A DNA stretch of 64,000 bases, from contig NZ_CP054861.1 of NCBI RefSeq assembly GCF_013459645.1, forward strand, positions 3,274,001 through 3,338,000, written 5' to 3'. The notes under the pieces were generated by a model that saw only the letters and a program-made list of their open reading frames with translations, did no database searches and was not told the DNA's origin. Source of the DNA: Martelella sp. NC20. GTDB taxonomy: Bacteria > Pseudomonadota > Alphaproteobacteria > Rhizobiales > Rhizobiaceae. This document shows, piece after piece, positions 35,574-44,340 of the stretch. The position numbers and the translations under genes are program-made. The stretch's first letter is position 1, and each line of letters begins with the position of its first letter.

Positions 35574-37388
35574 ATGACTGACAATGCCGCCCAACGCAAG
35601 ACGACCCCGCGCGCCTTTCTCGGCGTCGAGCAATCGGCGCGCGGTCTGCGCTGGGTGCCGCGTCTGGGGGCGGCCGGCGAAAACCGGGCGCTTGCCATGG
35701 CGCAGAACCACGGCCTCTCGGAACTGATCGCGCGGGTGCTTGTCGGACGCGACGTGCCGGTCGATGACGCGCCTGCGTTTCTGGACCCGACCTTGCGTTC
35801 GTTGATGCCGGATCCGTTCAGCCTGACCGATTGCGAGGCCGCGGTGGCGCGCCTGATCGAGGCCGTCAACCGTGGCGAGAAGGTTGCGGTCTTCGGCGAT
35901 TACGATGTCGACGGGGCCTGTTCGTCCGCGCTCATGTACCGCTTTCTCACCATGCTCGGCCTCGAGGTCGAGATCTATATTCCCGACCGCATCTTCGAAG
36001 GCTACGGGCCGAACCCGCAGGCGATCGAAAGCCTGATTGCGGACGGCGCGAAGCTGATCGTCACCGTCGATTGCGGCTCGACCAGCCACGAATCGCTTGC
36101 CGTCGCCAAGGCGCGCGGGATCGATGTCGTGGTGATCGACCATCACCAGGTCGGCGTCGACCTGCCGGAGTGCACGGCGTTGGTGAATCCCAACCGCGAG
36201 GATGATCTTTCGGGGCAGGGACACCTCTGTGCCGCCGGCGTGGTGTTTCTGGTGCTGGTGGCGGCTCACAGGGCGCTGCGGCAGGCCGGAGACATGCGCG
36301 CGGGCCGGATCGATCTCCTGTCCTGGCTCGATCTCGTGGCGCTGGCGACGGTCTGCGACGTGGTGCCGCTCAAGGGGCTGAACCGCGCCTATGTGGTCAA
36401 GGGGCTGATCGTCGCGCGCGCGCTCTCCAATCCCGGACTTGCGGCGCTGTTCAAGCGCGCCGGTCTTGCCGGGCCGGTGACGCCCTATCACCTCGGTTTC
36501 CTGATCGGCCCGCGCATCAATGCCGGCGGGCGGATTGGCGATGCGGCGCTCGGAAGCAGGCTTCTGACCGTCGATGACGCGGAACAGGCCGAGGCGATCG
36601 CCGAACGCCTCGACCAGCTCAACCGCGAGCGGCAGGCGATCGAAGCGGCAATGCTGCAGGAGGCCGAGGCCGACGCGATCGCCGAATTCGGAGACGGCAG
36701 CGGCGCGGGCGTGATCGTGACGGCGCGGCAGGGCTGGCATCCGGGCATTGTCGGCCTGCTGGCCTCGCGGCTCAAGGACAGGTTCGGCCGGCCCGCCTTC
36801 GCGATCGCCTTCGATGCGAACGGCCGGGGCACCGGCTCGGGACGATCGATCGCCGGCTTCGATCTCGGGCGCATGGTGCGTCTTGCGGTCGGCGAGGGGC
36901 TGCTGGTCAAGGGCGGGGGGCATGCCATGGCGGCGGGCCTGACGGTGACGCGGGATAAGCTGTCGCCGCTCAGGGCCTTTTTCGAGGATCACGCCCGCGA
37001 CGCGGTCGAGGCGCTGGCCGCCGATGCGGTGCTGAAGATCGACGGCGCGCTCAGCGCCTCGGGCGCCACGCTCGACCTTATCGACCGGCTGGAGGCGGCG
37101 GGCCCCTATGGCTCCGGCCATCCGCAGCCGGTGTTCGCGCTGCCGCAGCACCGGGTGCGCGATGCCCGCGTGATCGGCGCCGGCGGTCATGTGAAGGTGC
37201 GGCTGGAGAGCGCGGAGGGAACGACGCTGGACTGTATCGCCTTCCGTGCCGCAGACAAGCCGCTGGGTGAGGTTCTGCTCGGCGCGCGCGGTCGCAGCCT
37301 GCATGTTGCCGGAACGCTTGCCGGCGACCATTGGCAGGGCCAGCGCCGGGTTCAGCTCCGAATCATCGATGCGGCCAATCCGTCGTGA
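35574..37388 (+). CDS. recJ: Single-stranded-DNA-specific exonuclease RecJ
   Basis: This 604-residue DHH-superfamily enzyme degrades single strands 5'-3' in recombination and repair. Motifs seen are VFGDYDVDGACSSALM, IVTVDCGSTSHE, VIDHHQVGVDLP, ATVCDVVPLKG, and the DHHA1 part with GWHPGIVGLLASRL and GGGHAMAAGLTV. Start MTDNAAQRKTTPRAFLGVEQ agrees with rhizobial RecJ. It ends 60 bp before a tRNA-Glu on the opposite strand. Confidence 0.95.
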   Translation: MTDNAAQRKTTPRAFLGVEQSARGLRWVPRLGAAGENRALAMAQNHGLSELIARVLVGRDVPVDDAPAFLDPTLRSLMPDPFSLTDCEAAVARLIEAVNRGEKVAVFGDYDVDGACSSALMYRFLTMLGLEVEIYIPDRIFEGYGPNPQAIESLIADGAKLIVTVDCGSTSHESLAVAKARGIDVVVIDHHQVGVDLPECTALVNPNREDDLSGQGHLCAAGVVFLVLVAAHRALRQAGDMRAGRIDLLSWLDLVALATVCDVVPLKGLNRAYVVKGLIVARALSNPGLAALFKRAGLAGPVTPYHLGFLIGPRINAGGRIGDAALGSRLLTVDDAEQAEAIAERLDQLNRERQAIEAAMLQEAEADAIAEFGDGSGAGVIVTARQGWHPGIVGLLASRLKDRFGRPAFAIAFDANGRGTGSGRSIAGFDLGRMVRLAVGEGLLVKGGGHAMAAGLTVTRDKLSPLRAFFEDHARDAVEALAADAVLKIDGALSASGATLDLIDRLEAAGPYGSGHPQPVFALPQHRVRDARVIGAGGHVKVRLESAEGTTLDCIAFRAADKPLGEVLLGARGRSLHVAGTLAGDHWQGQRRVQLRIIDAANPS

Positions 37389-37448
37389 TGTGAAGGGGTA
37401 CACGCGCCAATGCAGGCTTTCGGCAGAAAATTCCCGAAGGATTTGAAA

Positions 37449-37523
37449 TGGCACGCCCTAGGGGAGTCGAACCCCTCTTTCCAGAATGAAAATCTGGCGT
37501 CCTAACCGATAGACGAAGGGCGC
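37449..37523 (-). tRNA. tRNA-Glu (anticodon TTC), copy 1
   Basis: Read on the reverse strand the 75-nt sequence folds with acceptor GCGCCCT/AGGGCGT, anticodon arm CCAGA-TTTTCAT-TCTGG (anticodon TTC) and T-arm AGGGGTTCGACTCCCCT, ending in GCCA. It is identical to the copy at 37633-37707. Confidence 0.95.
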
Positions 37524-37632
37524 ACATTTCAAAAACGGCGGTCACCGCAAAACCGGAACCGCCGCCGCGCAAACACAGTTTCCGAAAGCCAAGCCTTCGG
37601 ATGCATCCTGCAAGGTTTACACCTTGAGCGGA

Positions 37633-37707
37633 TGGCACGCCCTAGGGGAGTCGAACCCCTCTTTCCAGAATGAAAATCTGGCGTCCTAACCGATAGACGA
37701 AGGGCGC
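37633..37707 (-). tRNA. tRNA-Glu (anticodon TTC), copy 2
   Basis: Identical over all 75 nt to the copy at 37449-37523, 109 bp away and on the same strand. The space between them differs from flanking genes and has no gene. Tandem tRNA-Glu genes probably share a transcript. Confidence 0.95.
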
Positions 37708-37874
37708 ATGTGGTCGCTGGGCGCCCTTATAATAAGGCAGATGAATTGCCGCAAGCGCAAATCAGCGAATTCTTCAAAAAAAAGACACGTGAGAGGCGCC
37801 GGGGTGGGCGCCTCAATAAGTATTTGTTTTTTCCGCCTAAAATCCGGACGAGCCCGGTACGGAGCGATGCGGAC

Positions 37875-38315
37875 CTACCAGCTTCCGGTGTTCTGCATCG
37901 AAGCCCATGGCTCCTGAGGGGCAAGCGCTTCGCCCTGTTGCAGGATTTCGACCGAAATGCCGTCCGGCGAACGCACGAAAGCCATGTTGCCGTCGCGCGG
38001 CGGACGGTTGATCGTGACGCCGGCATCGGCCATCTTCTGGCAGAAATCGTAGATATTCTCGACGCGATAGGCGAGGTGTCCGAAATTGCGGCCGCCGGAA
38101 TATTCCTCCGGGTCCCAGTTGTAGGTCAGCTCGAGTTTCGGCACATGCTCGCCGTCGCCCTTTTCAAGATCGGTCGGCGCGGCGAGGAAAATCAGGGTGA
38201 ACCGGCCCTTCTCGTTTTCGATCCGGCGGACTTCCTTCAGCCCCATCAACTCGCAATAGAAGCGCAGAGAAGCGTCGATATCCGTTATGCGGACCATGGT
38301 GTGGAGATAATGCAT
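37875..38315 (-). CDS. gloA: Lactoylglutathione lyase (glyoxalase I)
   Basis: This 146-residue VOC-family enzyme isomerises the hemithioacetal of methylglyoxal and glutathione. YLHTMVRITDIDASLRFYCELMGLKEVRR is the first beta-alpha module, with the histidine ligand. LELTYNWDPEEYSGGRNFGHLAYRVENI carries the glutamate and second histidine; SPDGISVEILQ supplies the last glutamate. Length and motif order match GloA. The downstream 160 bp between its start and the cold-shock gene is a divergent promoter region. Confidence 0.93.
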   Translation of the reverse strand: MHYLHTMVRITDIDASLRFYCELMGLKEVRRIENEKGRFTLIFLAAPTDLEKGDGEHVPKLELTYNWDPEEYSGGRNFGHLAYRVENIYDFCQKMADAGVTINRPPRDGNMAFVRSPDGISVEILQQGEALAPQEPWASMQNTGSW

Positions 38316-38475
38316 TTGTCACTTTCCTGTGGGCTAGTCTGAAAATTACTGCGGAGATTTGCCGCAACTCCCGATTTCATGCGTTTAGGTATTGCAGGAA
38401 TCGGATGGATGAATGTTACTCTTATGCGAAGAATCAGTTAATTCGCGGCCTGGATTTTTCAAGGAGCGGGGCGAT

Positions 38476-39054
38476 ATGGCCGAGAGGTCTCAAGCGGAAA
38501 GATACTCTGCCGCAGAGGATGCGGGCCTTGAAGCCGGAGAGCTGATCGAGGTTACCGGTTTCGTGAAGTGGTTCGATGTCGGCAAGGGTTTTGGTTTCGT
38601 GGTGCCCGATAACGGCATGGACGATATCCTGCTCCACGTCACATGTCTGCGCAAGGACGGCTACCAGACCATACTGGAAGGAACCCGCGTGGTCGCTTTG
38701 GCGCAGAAGCGGGAGCGCGGCTATCAGGCGTTCCGAATCCTGTCCATGGACCAGTCGACCGCCGTTCATCCCTCGCAGATGCCGCCGGTGAAGACCCATG
38801 TCCATGTCGAGGCGACGAGCGGGCTGGAGCGGGTGATCGTCAAATGGTTCAACCGCGAAAAGGGCTTCGGCTTCCTGACGCGCGGCGAGGGCACAGAGGA
38901 TATCTTCATCCACATGGAAACCCTGCGCCGCTACGGCCTGATGGAACTGATCCAGGGGCAGGCCGTGCTGGTGCGTTTCGGCGACGGGCCGAAGGGGCTG
39001 ATGGCGGCTGAGGTCCATCCGGACATACCCAACCCGCAACACCGCACCAATTGA
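38476..39054 (+). CDS. Tandem cold-shock-domain protein
   Basis: This 192-residue protein contains two cold-shock domains. The first, near residues 25-90, has GFVKWFDVGKGFGFVVPDNG (RNP1 KGFGFV) and ILLHVTCL. The second, near 125-190, has VIVKWFNREKGFGFLTRGEG and DIFIHMETL. Each domain binds single-stranded nucleic acid. Double-domain forms are typical of alphaproteobacteria. A 160-bp leader precedes it, consistent with post-transcriptional temperature control, though no thermoswitch can be shown here. ATG 38476 follows AAGGAGCGGGGC. Confidence 0.92.
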   Translation: MAERSQAERYSAAEDAGLEAGELIEVTGFVKWFDVGKGFGFVVPDNGMDDILLHVTCLRKDGYQTILEGTRVVALAQKRERGYQAFRILSMDQSTAVHPSQMPPVKTHVHVEATSGLERVIVKWFNREKGFGFLTRGEGTEDIFIHMETLRRYGLMELIQGQAVLVRFGDGPKGLMAAEVHPDIPNPQHRTN

Positions 39055-39197
39055 GGCTCTTCGATCGCGATCGGGCCGTCTGCCGGCTTCTCCCTTCACG
39101 ACTTCTGCCTGCGGACGCAACCGCGTTGAGTTTTGCGCCGCCGCCGCATAAGGTCGGTCATGGCGGCGTAACCGCCGAAGATCGAGGCGAGGACCCC

Positions 39198-39668
39198 ATG
39201 ACACGTTCTTTCGGCAACTGGAAAATGCTGGCGGCTGCGTTCCTGCTGCTGTTCAGCGGGCTCGCGCTCGCCCAGACCGAGGTTGCCTTCGATACATCGG
39301 AACTGACGCTGCACACCGCGACCGGCGACCATGAGATCGTCGTCGAGCTTGCCGAAACCGAGCAACAGCGCCAGCGCGGTCTGATGTACCGCACCGGGCT
39401 TGCCCCCGACCACGGCATGATCTTCGATCTCGGCCAGCCGCGTGCCGCCTCGATGTGGATGGCCAACACGCTGATCCCGCTCGATATGGTCTTCATCCGC
39501 GCCGATGGCTCGGTGGCCGGTTTCCACGAAGAGGCCGAGCCCGGCTCCAAGCGCGTGATCGCCTCGCGCGAGCCGGTGAAATATGTGCTCGAACTCGCCG
39601 GCGGGCAGGCTCAGGCCTATGGGCTGAAGCCCGGCGACACGGTCACCGGCCCGGCGCTGAAGCAATAA
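39198..39668 (+). CDS. DUF192 family secreted protein
   Basis: This 156-residue protein has a signal peptide (MLAAAFLLLFSGLALAQ) and the DUF192 domain: LMYRTGLAPDHGMIFDLGQPRAASMWMANTLIPLDMVFI. Length and the HGM/W-M-x-N-T motif match the family, whose biochemical role is unknown. The start at 39198 follows GGCGAGGACCCC. It lies 62 bp before the tRNA-Pro. Confidence 0.85.
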   Translation: MTRSFGNWKMLAAAFLLLFSGLALAQTEVAFDTSELTLHTATGDHEIVVELAETEQQRQRGLMYRTGLAPDHGMIFDLGQPRAASMWMANTLIPLDMVFIRADGSVAGFHEEAEPGSKRVIASREPVKYVLELAGGQAQAYGLKPGDTVTGPALKQ

Positions 39669-39730
39669 CGCCCGATCACCTCTTTAACTGTTGCGGTCGG
39701 CCCGCGAACCGTGTATCCGGGCCGCAACGG

Positions 39731-39807
<77 letters not shown>

Positions 39808-39824
39808 CTTTCCCATTGAAATCA

Positions 39825-41084
39825 TTATTGTTTTTCTGGTCCTGATACCAGACGTATCGTGCCTTGTGAGTGCATCGTGGGTGCAGTGAGGCTCTTGTGA
39901 GTGTGATTCTGCAGCTTCTGGATTATCATCTCGGTGGCGCGCATCGGGTCTTCGAGATAGTCAGGATCGAATTTTTCGTACCAATCGGTCGTTCTTGACC
40001 CTTCCGATACGACGTGGCCCAGCCATTTTGAACGTTGCTCGCGCGAGACGGCGATACCGGCGCGGCGCATATTTGTCGCTATGAAATGCCGGAGGGTGTA
40101 GCAGGTCATTTCCGGCATGTTGAGCGGGGCAAGGGAGCGGCCGTTCTGGTCTTTCGGCGCCGGGTCCTTGCCCATGGCGTTCAGCCGCTTCTCGACCGTA
40201 TCCTGATACTGGCGGATGGGCCGGTCGTCTCTCCAGTGATCCAGCCATGCCGCAAGGCCGGTGGTCAGCCGGATGACAGGGCGGCGTTTCTTCGTCTGGC
40301 GGCGGCCGGGCGGGTTGAGGTCGATCGTGCCGCTGTTGAAGTCCACCTGGCCGTCGATGCGAAGATCGAAGATCGCTTCGTTTCTTGCGGCCGTGTTGAG
40401 GGCAATCACCACATACCGAAAATCATCCTCATTCGAGATCCGGTCGATCCATCGGCCGAGCTCTTCAAACGTCGGGATATAGTCGCGCGGTCGCGACATC
40501 TCGCCTCCGACGTGATCGGCGGTTTCGGATTGATTGCAGAAGATCGGGATCGCTGATGTCAGCAGCTGCACTTCCTGCTTTTCATCGCCGACTGCTACGA
40601 TCTGCGGGATGGCGGCGAAATTGACGGCGGCGCGCACCGAAATCATGTAGGTGGTGATCGACTTCGGGCTCAGTCCGTGCTCGGTACTCATCCACGTCCA
40701 CATGCGCTGCTGATTTAGTCGTGTCAGATGGCCGATCATCGGGTGCGGGCTGAAGGTTTCGGCGGCATCGAGTGCCAGTTCCGCCGCACGTCTGGCGGCG
40801 CTGGCCGCGCGTGGCCCCTTTGGCTCGGCCTTGTGCTCCAAATAGTGCGCCATGACATCGGCAAGGCTGGCAGCCTCCGGTCCGCCGCGCGATGCGCCGA
40901 CGCTGCCGAGAATGTCGATCAGCTCTTCCTTCGCTTGCTCAATATCCTGCGCTTCGAGCGCTCTTCGCTTAACCTTGCGGGTTCGCTGATCGTACCAGTA
41001 GCGATAGAGGCCAGTTCGGCCGGGTTCTTCACCGATCCACAGCCCGCGATATTCGAATAATCTTGGCTTTCTTCCTGCTGCCAT
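39825..41084 (-). CDS. Tyrosine recombinase (phage-type integrase)
   Basis: This 419-residue integrase would insert the element at tRNA-Pro. The N-terminal arm-binding region (RPRLFEYRGLWIGEE-type start, GLYRYWYDQRTRKVKRR) is followed by a SAM-like core-binding domain. Catalytic positions are AARNEAIFDLR (first Arg), TCYTLRHFIATNMRRAG (His-x-Leu-Arg-His type), WLGHV and the nucleophile in TDWYEKFDPDYL. The start is set at the ATG 41084 with a GGGAAATGGC leader; the frame is open upstream, but that part overlaps the excisionase-like gene. The first ~55 codons overlap that gene in another frame. Confidence 0.9.
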   Translation of the reverse strand: MAAGRKPRLFEYRGLWIGEEPGRTGLYRYWYDQRTRKVKRRALEAQDIEQAKEELIDILGSVGASRGGPEAASLADVMAHYLEHKAEPKGPRAASAARRAAELALDAAETFSPHPMIGHLTRLNQQRMWTWMSTEHGLSPKSITTYMISVRAAVNFAAIPQIVAVGDEKQEVQLLTSAIPIFCNQSETADHVGGEMSRPRDYIPTFEELGRWIDRISNEDDFRYVVIALNTAARNEAIFDLRIDGQVDFNSGTIDLNPPGRRQTKKRRPVIRLTTGLAAWLDHWRDDRPIRQYQDTVEKRLNAMGKDPAPKDQNGRSLAPLNMPEMTCYTLRHFIATNMRRAGIAVSREQRSKWLGHVVSEGSRTTDWYEKFDPDYLEDPMRATEMIIQKLQNHTHKSLTAPTMHSQGTIRLVSGPEKQ

Positions 41085-41272
41085 GCCATTTCCCTGCCCA
41101 GAGCCGTTTCGATGTCGCCGCGAGGATAAACCAGCTTTCCTTCCTTGCCACAGAAAAACCGGATGTGGCCTTTCGTGCGCCAGCGGCTGACGATGTGGAT
41201 CGATAGCCAAGGATAAGTGTCTAGAAGCGTGTCCTGATCGATCATGTCTTCAGGCTGGATCGTATCTGTCAT
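40919..41272 (-). CDS. Excisionase/MerR-like small DNA-binding protein
   Basis: This 117-residue protein holds a winged-helix core near residues 15-62 (DTLLDTYPWLSIHIVSRWRTKGHIRFF, GKLVYPRGDIETALG), the layout of phage excisionases. Such proteins direct the integrase to excise. A strong GGAGTAGGGG site precedes the ATG. Residues after about 63 overlap the integrase N-terminus in another frame and look like read-through sequence, so the true protein may be shorter in function. It overlaps the upstream gene by 4 bp. Confidence 0.7.
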   Translation of the reverse strand: MTDTIQPEDMIDQDTLLDTYPWLSIHIVSRWRTKGHIRFFCGKEGKLVYPRGDIETALGREMAWQQEESQDYSNIAGCGSVKNPAELASIATGTISEPARLSEERSKRRILSKRRKS

Positions 41273-41826
41273 TTGCCCCTACTCCAATTTTCGAATTCCT
41301 GCACAATTCCTCGCCATCGCGCTGCGGCGGCGGAGTCTGTATTCAACTGGCTGCGGCTTGTGATCGCCAGCACGGATCGCACGCGCGTTGCGGCCGTCTT
41401 GTCTGTCGCCGGATGCGGCAGGTCGTGTCGCTCGATCAGAAACCGCATGAAGGCCGGTTCGGCGCACTTCATGGCGCACTCGGCGGCATAGTCCTTCGCT
41501 GATTTGCCGCCCCTGGCTTCGAGCGCCTGTCTCAGCCGCTCGATCTCGCGCTGTCGTTCAGCATCGCGTCTGGCGGCGGCATCCAGCATGCCGATCAGGT
41601 CGGCGGGGATTTCGATATGCCTTCGGATCAGTTCGCGGTTGTCGGCAGGGCAGGTGACCGGAAGCGAGCAGATGATTTCCGGTTCGCCCGGGCCCGTGAC
41701 CTCAAGATGCATGCCGGCGGTATCGGCCAGAATATCAGCCAGCGGGACTGCTCTGGAAACGAGCGTGCGATACCCATCCAGCCGCTCGCGTGCGGGTAGA
41801 CGGTTAGCCATGGCAGGATACTTCAT
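41269..41826 (-). CDS. Hypothetical phage-element protein with charged helical region
   Basis: This 185-residue protein has no motif I recognise. It has a central Arg/Glu-rich helix (AARRDAERQREIERLRQALEARG) able to form a coiled coil, with the segment FMRFLIERHDLPHP following. It overlaps both neighbours by 4 and 23 bp, so it belongs to the same transcription unit as the excisionase-like gene. Its start at 41826 has AAGG upstream; MANRLPARE at 41811 is an alternative. Confidence 0.55.
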   Translation of the reverse strand: MKYPAMANRLPARERLDGYRTLVSRAVPLADILADTAGMHLEVTGPGEPEIICSLPVTCPADNRELIRRHIEIPADLIGMLDAAARRDAERQREIERLRQALEARGGKSAKDYAAECAMKCAEPAFMRFLIERHDLPHPATDKTAATRVRSVLAITSRSQLNTDSAAAARWRGIVQEFENWSRGK

Positions 41827-42658
41827 TCAGAAACCTTGCCGGGATGTGCTCGAACTCTGCCGGTTCATCGCCTGGCCTTGCCTCCCGCATCGGCATCCAG
41901 AAGCCGATGAACTCCGGATGACCCGCCACGGTCATCACATTCGGCCCGGTCTTTCGCAGCCAGTGCTTTGTGCTGAGTGTCTGGTGAGGGCTCATGAGAT
42001 CGAGGAAGCTGGAGAACAGAGCCGGTATCTGCGGGTTGAAGCGGACCTCGTCGGCCCCGAACGAACCTGCCATCCAGTTTGCGATCAACCGCCTCCAGTC
42101 GTGGGGAATACCGCGGCTGATGCGGTAATCGTGGCCAGGCATCAGGCGTTTGCAGTCGGATGCAGTCTGCTGGAACAGCGCGGGCAGAAAGTCCTCCCCC
42201 TCTCCGGTATCGGCATGCCAACTGGGCGGTGCCATCTTCGGGAAGATCATCATTCCGGCCTCGTGGAACAGGGCTTCTCCGGCCTGTGTCCATTCCGGCA
42301 GGTTGAAGGCATGTTCCCAGCCGCAGGAGAACATCCTGGCCGGGGCCTGTGGCCGGCAGAGGTCGAAGGCCTCGTCGGGAAGGTCGAGCGTCACGGCTTC
42401 GGATGCCCTGCCGTCCGGATCGTGGATCACGGCCATGGCGTGACGGCTGAAGACACTGATGAACACACCGCCCTCCGGCGCCGGCTCGACACCGATATGA
42501 TCGAGGGGAAAGCGTGCCGGATCCTGCGAACGGGCATAGTCGATCACGGCCTTCGTCGGCCACAGCCATTTTGCGTTGAAGGTGCATGCGAGCGGATCTG
42601 ACAGAGGCTCCGCCTCTTGGCTGGTTGCGCTCATTCCATCGACTGCCTCTGGCTTCAT
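41804..42658 (-). CDS. Hypothetical phage-element protein (possible sliding-clamp-like fold)
   Basis: This 284-residue protein is unrecognised. The segment HIGVEPAPEGGVFISVF followed by HAMAVIHDPDG loosely resembles the beta-clamp pattern in which strands lead to ATDGHRLAV; this is only a visual likeness. It also has SWHADTGEGEDFLPALFQQ and a C-terminal FIGFWMPMREARPGDEP. It may be a replication accessory factor. ATG 42658 follows CGGGAG; the frame is open 19 codons further. Confidence 0.55.
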   Translation of the reverse strand: MKPEAVDGMSATSQEAEPLSDPLACTFNAKWLWPTKAVIDYARSQDPARFPLDHIGVEPAPEGGVFISVFSRHAMAVIHDPDGRASEAVTLDLPDEAFDLCRPQAPARMFSCGWEHAFNLPEWTQAGEALFHEAGMMIFPKMAPPSWHADTGEGEDFLPALFQQTASDCKRLMPGHDYRISRGIPHDWRRLIANWMAGSFGADEVRFNPQIPALFSSFLDLMSPHQTLSTKHWLRKTGPNVMTVAGHPEFIGFWMPMREARPGDEPAEFEHIPARFLNEVSCHG

Positions 42659-42737
42659 CGTACTGGCTCCCGAAGTTGATTTAGGGGAAAGCGAGAAACG
42701 CGGGCGGACGCCCATGCTTCGCTGAGGCTGCAGATGC

Positions 42738-43007
42738 TCAGTTTCCGAGGATGGAGAGGGCGAGAAGGGCGGTGATGCCTATGCCGGCACAAAGGCCCAC
42801 GATGAATCCGAGCCAAGAGGCTATGCCCAGACCTGTGCCTGTCGCAGGCAACGGGTTACGCGCGAAAAATTGGTGCCTCGACAATTTCTTTGAAGCTGTT
42901 TCTTCGGCGTTCGATCTGTTTGTGACCGGTATGCTGAATTTCTCTCCCCCAGATCCGCAGTTGCCAGACCGGCATCGCGGACACCTTGCCGGCTTTGTTC
43001 CGGTCAC
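42738..43007 (-). CDS. Small zinc-ribbon protein with C-terminal membrane helix
   Basis: This 89-residue protein starts MTGTKPARCPRCRSGNCGSGG, giving a cysteine cluster (C-x2-C, C) near residues 9-17. A hydrophobic segment of ~30 residues (LGIASWLGFIVGLCAGIGITALLALSILG) ends the protein. It predicts a membrane-anchored protein with a cytoplasmic metal site. Only three close cysteines are seen, so a full zinc ribbon is uncertain. The layout parallels the chromosomal gene at 2287-2514, but sequences are not clearly related. Confidence 0.5.
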   Translation of the reverse strand: MTGTKPARCPRCRSGNCGSGGEKFSIPVTNRSNAEETASKKLSRHQFFARNPLPATGTGLGIASWLGFIVGLCAGIGITALLALSILGN

Positions 43008-43361
43008 GCCATGCCCCCGTGCAATGTTCTGCGCGCGGCATGGCCTTTCCCTTTTTCCCTTCGCACGCTCCGGTCGGCTGTCTTGCCGGTCCGTTGCAGC
43101 GCGCGGCGTGTGACCGGCTTTCTCCTCCTGGCCGGTCCGCGCGGGGTGCGCCGGAGCGGGTGTGGGTGCCTGCTCCGGCGCTGGTCCCTTTCAACTGCTG
43201 CGGCCCCCGGCCCATGCTGCTGCCCCTTCCGGCTTCGCCCGCCCTAGGGGCCTTATCCGACTGACCTGACCCTAAACCGCGATCCACCGTCCCGCCATGG
43301 GAAACGACGCCGGGTATTCCCCGGCGCGCATGGCCTTTTGTTGTTTTCGAAAGGGAGAGAC
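43008..43361. other. Non-coding divergent control region of the element
   Basis: This 354-bp stretch separates the leftward and rightward gene sets. I see no convincing gene. It is unusually rich in alternating C- and G-runs (GGCCCCCGG, CCTTTTTCCCTT) and would suit an operator or replication-control region. No clear palindrome was found by eye. Confidence 0.45.
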
Positions 43362-43865
43362 ATGGCCGAAGAGCCCTCCATCGATCCGTTCATTCTCGCC
43401 GTCCGCTGCGCCCAGCGCGACCTGATCAAAAGGGCAGGGGGGATCGAGCGCGTTGCGCTGATTACCAACCGCTCGACCAGCTCGGTCGGCCGCTGGAACG
43501 GCAAGCACGATACCGACATCATGCCGATCCCGGTGGCGCGGATCCTGGAAGAGGATACCGACGCGCCGCTGGTGACCGAGGCCATGGCTGCGGCTTCTGG
43601 CCGGCGGCTGAGCGAACCGGATGAGCGCAGCAGGACGGCGCTGTCGCTAATCCAGTGCATGGCCGGCGATCAGGCAAGTGAAAGCGAACTGATAAGCACG
43701 ATCCTCGAAGCGCTGGCAGACGGGCATGTGACGCCTGCGGAAGCGCATCAATGCCTGCAGAAACTCTCCGACAAGGAATTGAGCGAGGACCGCCTGAAAC
43801 GCTGCCTGATCGGCGCGATTGCCGGCGGCGGTCTTTCGGTGCCCGGCGGGAGGAACGGACGATGA
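43362..43865 (+). CDS. CII-like phage regulator
   Basis: This 167-residue protein has an N-terminal HTH-like region (DPFILAVRCAQRDLIKRAGGIERVALITNRSTSSVGRWN) of the kind seen in phage regulatory CII proteins, which read early promoters. The rest is helical with repeated ALS/ALADG segments and no known domain. AAGGGAGAG precedes the ATG. It opens the rightward cluster and overlaps the next gene by 4 bp. Confidence 0.6.
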   Translation: MAEEPSIDPFILAVRCAQRDLIKRAGGIERVALITNRSTSSVGRWNGKHDTDIMPIPVARILEEDTDAPLVTEAMAAASGRRLSEPDERSRTALSLIQCMAGDQASESELISTILEALADGHVTPAEAHQCLQKLSDKELSEDRLKRCLIGAIAGGGLSVPGGRNGR

Positions 43866-44110
43866 AAGGCGCATTTCCCTTTGCCGAAGCGCCATCGCAC
43901 CGGGTGATGCCCGGCGAGATCCGGCCCCGGCCATGGCAGCCGGAAGAAGATTGCCGCCCCGCTCAGGCAGAAACGCCGGCAATGACCCCGCCGCGCGACC
44001 TCACCGAGGAGGAACTGGACGCACTCTGCATGGAAGCGATCGAGGCTGCGACCGACTGGCGGCGGCTGGAGTCGTTTGCAGCCGGCGGCATCAAGCCGGT
44101 CCGGAACTGA
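43862..44110 (+). CDS. Small hypothetical protein
   Basis: This 82-residue acidic protein (DLTEEELDALCMEAIEAATDWRRLE) starts at an ATGA overlap with the preceding gene, which supports translational coupling. No family is recognised. Such small helical proteins are common in early regions of alphaproteobacterial phages. Confidence 0.55.
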   Translation: MKGAFPFAEAPSHRVMPGEIRPRPWQPEEDCRPAQAETPAMTPPRDLTEEELDALCMEAIEAATDWRRLESFAAGGIKPVRN

Positions 44111-44178
44111 TCGTCCTTCCGCTCCGGTGTCCCGCCCTTAGTCACGGGCGGGCATCCCGAACGGAAAGGAGAGGCCTT

Positions 44179-44331
44179 GTGAAGCACTGGGACCGTCAGG
44201 AGATAGAGGCGATGGCCGCGATGCGCCGGGATGGCAAGGCGCTGACGGCGATTGCCGAGGCGTGGGGCGTGTCGCGCATGGTGGTTGCCGGCATTGCCCG
44301 CCGCAATCCGGATCTGTTTCCCGTGACGTAA
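44179..44331 (+). CDS. Small helix-turn-helix protein
   Basis: This 50-residue protein begins at GTG (VKHWDRQEIEAMAAMRRDG) after a strong AAAGGAGAGG site. AMRRDGKALTAIAEAWGVSRMVVAGIARRNPDLF forms a helix-turn-helix covering nearly the whole protein, similar to the DNA-contact half of resolvase- or GcrA-type proteins. It is too short to be a stand-alone regulator of known class, so it may bind DNA with a partner. Confidence 0.55.
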   Translation: MKHWDRQEIEAMAAMRRDGKALTAIAEAWGVSRMVVAGIARRNPDLFPVT

Positions 44332-44340
44332 CGCGTTACG

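Noticed and set aside
35565..37454. A 629-residue minus-strand open frame.
   Set aside because: Antisense shadow of recJ with no domain features.
42856..43287. A 143-residue minus-strand frame in the divergent control region.
   Set aside because: Gly/Arg/Pro-rich without ribosome site or conserved pattern; judged non-coding.
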